From Oligoflexia bacterium (lineage in GTDB: Bacteria; Bdellovibrionota; UBA1018): a stretch of 33,163 nucleotides of DNA. Made by a program: the position numbers and the translations under genes. The notes under the pieces were generated by a model. That model had not been told where the DNA came from. It made no database searches and saw only the letters and a program-made list of their open reading frames with translations. Shown here piece after piece: positions 31,566 to 33,163 of this stretch (position 1 is the first letter of the stretch; the number at the start of each line of letters is the position of its first letter). The DNA lies in the NCBI GenBank assembly GCA_903935335.1, contig CAIZRG010000044.1:1-33163 (forward strand), given 5' to 3'.

Positions 31566-33163
31566 CTATTTAAAGTCGATCACACAACGCACAAATTTTT
31601 CACTGTAACAGGGTAAAGTTTTTCCATTGTTTCCATTGAAGAATAAAGGTTTTTTTGAATTTGAGTCTTTGGAATGATTTTCGCTTAATTCTAAATCAGA
31701 AGACCAAAAGTTGGATCGATCCTCATCCAGGTTCATTCCTGGAAATAAATCAGGGTTGTAAAATCCTTTATGAATATCAGTGTGCATCCATTTAGCTAAG
31801 TTTTCCCATTCAGAACTACTGGGTAATCGTGATCCTTCTTTTAATTGATTGCAATAGACTTTTGCAGTTTCCCAATCCATACGAACGGGACTTATCCAAC
31901 TCCAGATCAAATCTACTGCTTGATAGATATCTCCAAGAGCAGCAAACTGAGGTGTTAAATTCAGGTCATTTTTTTTAATTTTAATTAAAGGATGGTTTTT
32001 CCATTGGTTCCATGATCGCTTATACACAACACAAAAGAAAGAACGAGGGTAGTGTCCCTCTAAATCTTGTCCAATCTTTTTTGTAATGGCATCATAGTAA
32101 CAAGCATAGGGGGAAGTATGATTTTCTCTAGTTTGTCCCCAAGAACGATACCAAGACCTTGACCAGAATTTTCCACCTCTTAAGAATGAATAAGATTTTT
32201 TAAAGTCAAATTGACTAGGTAATTGAGCTCCTCCTCCTAGGTTTTGGCAGTACATTGCTGCATTTTTTTGATCCATTTTTTCTGGTACAACAGCACTCCA
32301 AATTATTTTTTGTTCAGTTTCAATCATGGGTCCTAAATGAGCAAACTCAGGAGATACTCTTGAATCATCATGGTCAAGATAAGGGAGTATTTCTTCATTA
32401 TGACTCTGGGTCATGTCTTTTTTGATTTTATCTAATTTAATTCTATTTTCTTCTCCAAAATAATTTAAAATAAAATTATTGAATTGTAAATTATTTAGTA
32501 TCAAGATCATTTCAGATTCAGAAATAACAATCCATGGGTTAAATAAATTTTTATTTTTTTTAAGATTAAAAAATTCATCTAGGGAAAGTGGATTGTCTTT
32601 TAAGGCAAGAAGGAAAAGAGGGAATGCTTTAGAAAATTCAAATTTTGAAGAATAAGTCCAACCTTTGTAATAGTAAAAGTATTTTTTTTCTTTAAAAATA
32701 GTTTCATAGGTGGTTCGGACTTGTTTTTCGGTAAGAACATCTTTATTTTTTTCTGTAGGGTCTTCACTTGGGCTGTTCCACGAAAAGATTAATGCTTTCT
32801 TGAAGTTCTCATCCGACTCGCTAAGAAGCTCTAATGTTTTAAGAAGTTCATCTGTTCTTTCTTGCTGTGCCTGAGCGATTGCTGTAAAATAGTATCCTTC
32901 AACTAAAGTTGGATTTAATTGTATGAGTATTTTTCCGACTTCTTCAGCTTTTTTAAATTCTTTATCTTTTATGAGGGCTTTAATTTGTTGAATCAATTTT
33001 ACTTCAGATTTCGATTTTACTTTTCGAACAATTTTTTCTCGGACTGATTGAGTGATTTCTGGAGCTGAGTTTGTTAAAAGAACTTGGTTTTCTCGATTGG
33101 TTTCTTTTTGAATTCCCATCCCGCAAGCAAAGTGTATATTTAAAATTAAAAAAAAATAAAAAA
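31566..33163 (-). CDS. lipoprotein with two sulfatase-modifying-like domains, 5' end outside window
   Basis: An ATG at 33119 would give 517 residues, but the open frame continues upstream to the window edge and encodes a hydrophobic run ending in FACG, a lipoprotein signal with its acylated Cys four residues before that Met. The true start is therefore beyond 33163 and the gene is partial here. Numbered from that Met, residues 35-115 look like TPR-type helices. Two related domains follow, about 256-366 and 388-516. Each has 'PeFa.LG', 'W....P..Md...A..yC..L..g..LPs..' and a late Cys (CVV, RCVI). They resemble the FGE-sulfatase/C-lectin-like fold found in exported proteins. No enzyme residues can be named; substrate or surface binding is inferred. 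Confidence 0.72.
   Translation of the reverse strand, partial: FYFFLILNIHFACGMGIQKETNRENQVLLTNSAPEITQSVREKIVRKVKSKSEVKLIQQIKALIKDKEFKKAEEVGKILIQLNPTLVEGYYFTAIAQAQQERTDELLKTLELLSESDENFKKALIFSWNSPSEDPTEKNKDVLTEKQVRTTYETIFKEKKYFYYYKGWTYSSKFEFSKAFPLFLLALKDNPLSLDEFFNLKKNKNLFNPWIVISESEMILILNNLQFNNFILNYFGEENRIKLDKIKKDMTQSHNEEILPYLDHDDSRVSPEFAHLGPMIETEQKIIWSAVVPEKMDQKNAAMYCQNLGGGAQLPSQFDFKKSYSFLRGGKFWSRSWYRSWGQTRENHTSPYACYYDAITKKIGQDLEGHYPRSFFCVVYKRSWNQWKNHPLIKIKKNDLNLTPQFAALGDIYQAVDLIWSWISPVRMDWETAKVYCNQLKEGSRLPSSSEWENLAKWMHTDIHKGFYNPDLFPGMNLDEDRSNFWSSDLELSENHSKDSNSKKPLFFNGNNGKTLPCYSEKFVRCVIDFK

Noticed and set aside
1..33163. CRISPR array, prophage or insertion sequence
   Set aside because: No regularly spaced repeats, integrase or transposase motifs were seen on either strand; the inverted repeats at 31 kb have no associated enzyme.

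Overview
The window is AT-rich DNA from a Gram-negative bacterium. Envelope genes (apolipoprotein N-acyltransferase, a TolC-like outer-membrane protein, two RND pumps) establish the double membrane. The mix of PilZ, class II fructose-bisphosphatase (GlpX), a stand-alone receiver, exported hydrolases and duplicated sulfatase-modifying-like lipoproteins fits a Bdellovibrionota-like lineage (the former Deltaproteobacteria). That placement is an inference from gene content, with no rRNA or marker search behind it. No phage, transposase, CRISPR array or rRNA is visible; there is one tRNA.

Left part (1-7.8 kb). A cytoplasmic alpha/beta hydrolase meets a leftward run of genes head-on. In transcription order the run is tRNA-Gly(GCC), a GT2-methyltransferase fusion, a GT87 / inactive-GT2 / YdjC-deacetylase triple fusion, a GT39/ArnT-like membrane glycosyltransferase, and an exported HAD phosphatase. 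The genes overlap or almost touch. The enzyme set has the logic of a lipid-linked sugar pathway: load a sugar on polyprenyl phosphate, trim it, transfer it outside the inner membrane. It resembles Arn or HpnK chemistry but in an unusual fused form, and it is the best candidate here for an undescribed system.

Centre-left (7.8-12 kb). A PduO-type cobalamin adenosyltransferase is convergent with pgsA. A rightward cluster follows: periplasmic START-like protein, PilZ protein, glpX, cytoplasmic START/RatA-like protein.

Centre (12-20.4 kb). A small unknown protein with a possible sigma-54 promoter faces a gene for a long coiled coil fused to an Hsp20 domain. Divergent from the latter, across overlapping promoters, is a zinc-ribbon protein with two repeated domains. 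Then come lnt and a subtilisin (leftward), an exported HExxH protein with a stand-alone receiver (rightward), and a histidine kinase with a degenerate cyclic-nucleotide-binding domain whose 3' end overlaps the receiver gene.

Right part (20.5-33.2 kb). An APC amino-acid permease, an orphan LivK-type binding lipoprotein, a TolC-like protein and two tandem RND pumps run rightward; no periplasmic adaptor gene is present. A gene-free stretch of about 630 bases rich in inverted repeats follows. The window ends inside a leftward gene for a lipoprotein with TPR-like helices and two sulfatase-modifying-like domains; its first codons lie beyond the right edge.
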